Assembly (NCBI GenBank): GCA_002342065.1
Contig: DDPF01000012.1
Location: 744,001-808,000, forward strand
DNA length: 64,000 bases
Source: Bacteroidetes bacterium UBA2475
GTDB lineage: Bacteria; Bacteroidota; Bacteroidia; B-17B0; Aurantibacillaceae
Direction of reading: 5' to 3'
The number at the start of each line of letters is the position of its first letter. Positions within the stretch are counted from its first letter, which is position 1. Shown one piece after another: positions 63,809-64,000 of this stretch. The position numbers and the translations under genes are program-made. The notes under the pieces are model-generated. The model had not been told where the DNA came from, made no database searches, and saw nothing but the letters and a program-made list of their open reading frames with translations.

Positions 63809-64000
63809 TTGAAAAAATATTATCCCATATTTGCGTTAGCATTATTGCTTTTTATTTCCGCTTGCAATGGATCGAAAAAATATTTTAAAGCTGCCGAAAA
63901 ACTTGAAAAACAAGGTTTAGTTAACGAGGCTGCCGAATATTATTTAGAATCGCTGCAAAGAAAACCAACCAATGTAGATGCAAGGGTTAAATTAAAAAGT
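63809..64000 (+). CDS. TPR lipoprotein, truncated by the window end
   Basis: A TTG at 63809 opens a frame running off the window (64 codons). It encodes a lipoprotein signal (FISACNGS) and the start of TPR-like sequence (AAEKLEKQGLVNEAAEYYLESLQ). It starts 11 nt past the upstream terminator. Function unknown. Confidence 0.65.
   Translation, partial: MKKYYPIFALALLLFISACNGSKKYFKAAEKLEKQGLVNEAAEYYLESLQRKPTNVDARVKLKS

Overview
The window is a 64 kb stretch of chromosome from a low-GC member of the Bacteroidota; it carries no rRNA gene, so no finer placement is attempted. The evidence for the phylum is two giant PKD-repeat proteins with C-terminal type B sorting domains of the type IX secretion system, a DUF2723 membrane protein, a Bacteroidota-style suf operon ending in DUF59 and DUF2480 genes, a PafA-type alkaline phosphatase, the futalosine-pathway gene mqnA, promoter boxes of the TAnnTTTG kind, and few Shine-Dalgarno sequences. 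TTG is used as a start codon at least eight times. I see no insertion sequence, prophage, plasmid gene or CRISPR array.

Layout. 0-4 kb: giant adhesin-like secreted protein. 4-12 kb: unknown secreted protein, divergent peroxiredoxins, rnhB, a large DUF3352-like membrane-anchored protein, purM and mqnA from a divergent promoter pair, and a lipid kinase. 12-25 kb: an ALDH7-type dehydrogenase and a GNAT-like protein, then a long plus-strand run of deoC, a second aldehyde dehydrogenase, two GT-C-like membrane glycosyltransferases, a secreted protein, a CapD/FlaA1-type nucleotide-sugar enzyme and pafA. 25-34 kb: an AsmA protein, a non-coding region with tandem structured repeats beside tRNA-His, a second giant secreted protein, der, and another copy of the structured repeat beside tRNA-Gln. 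34-38 kb: DUF2723 protein, polysaccharide deacetylase, HMA-like lipoprotein. 38-46 kb: the suf Fe-S cluster operon on the minus strand (A-type carrier, sufB, an intruding membrane glycosyltransferase, sufC, sufD, sufS, sufE, sufT, DUF2480) with a well-formed promoter containing palindromes. 46-51.5 kb: periplasmic binding protein, RDD protein, DUF3109, nucleotide-sugar reductase, flippase, dut. 51-59 kb, minus strand: TPR proteins, pgeF, pyk, two related lipoproteins, and a split transketolase whose halves are separated by a VWA-domain gene. 59-64 kb: ychF, an AIM24-like protein, parE, an LPP20-like lipoprotein and the start of a TPR lipoprotein cut by the window end.

Most genes are housekeeping or envelope functions. 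The parts that normal annotation does not explain are the tRNA-adjacent structured repeat family (three tandem copies at 27.3-27.7 kb and one at 33.4 kb, with compensatory changes in a small stem), the palindromes in the suf promoter, the glycosyltransferase gene inside suf, the interrupted transketolase pair with a 56-residue lipoprotein gene beside it, and several short palindromic intergenic elements. Very tight or overlapping convergent gene ends recur.
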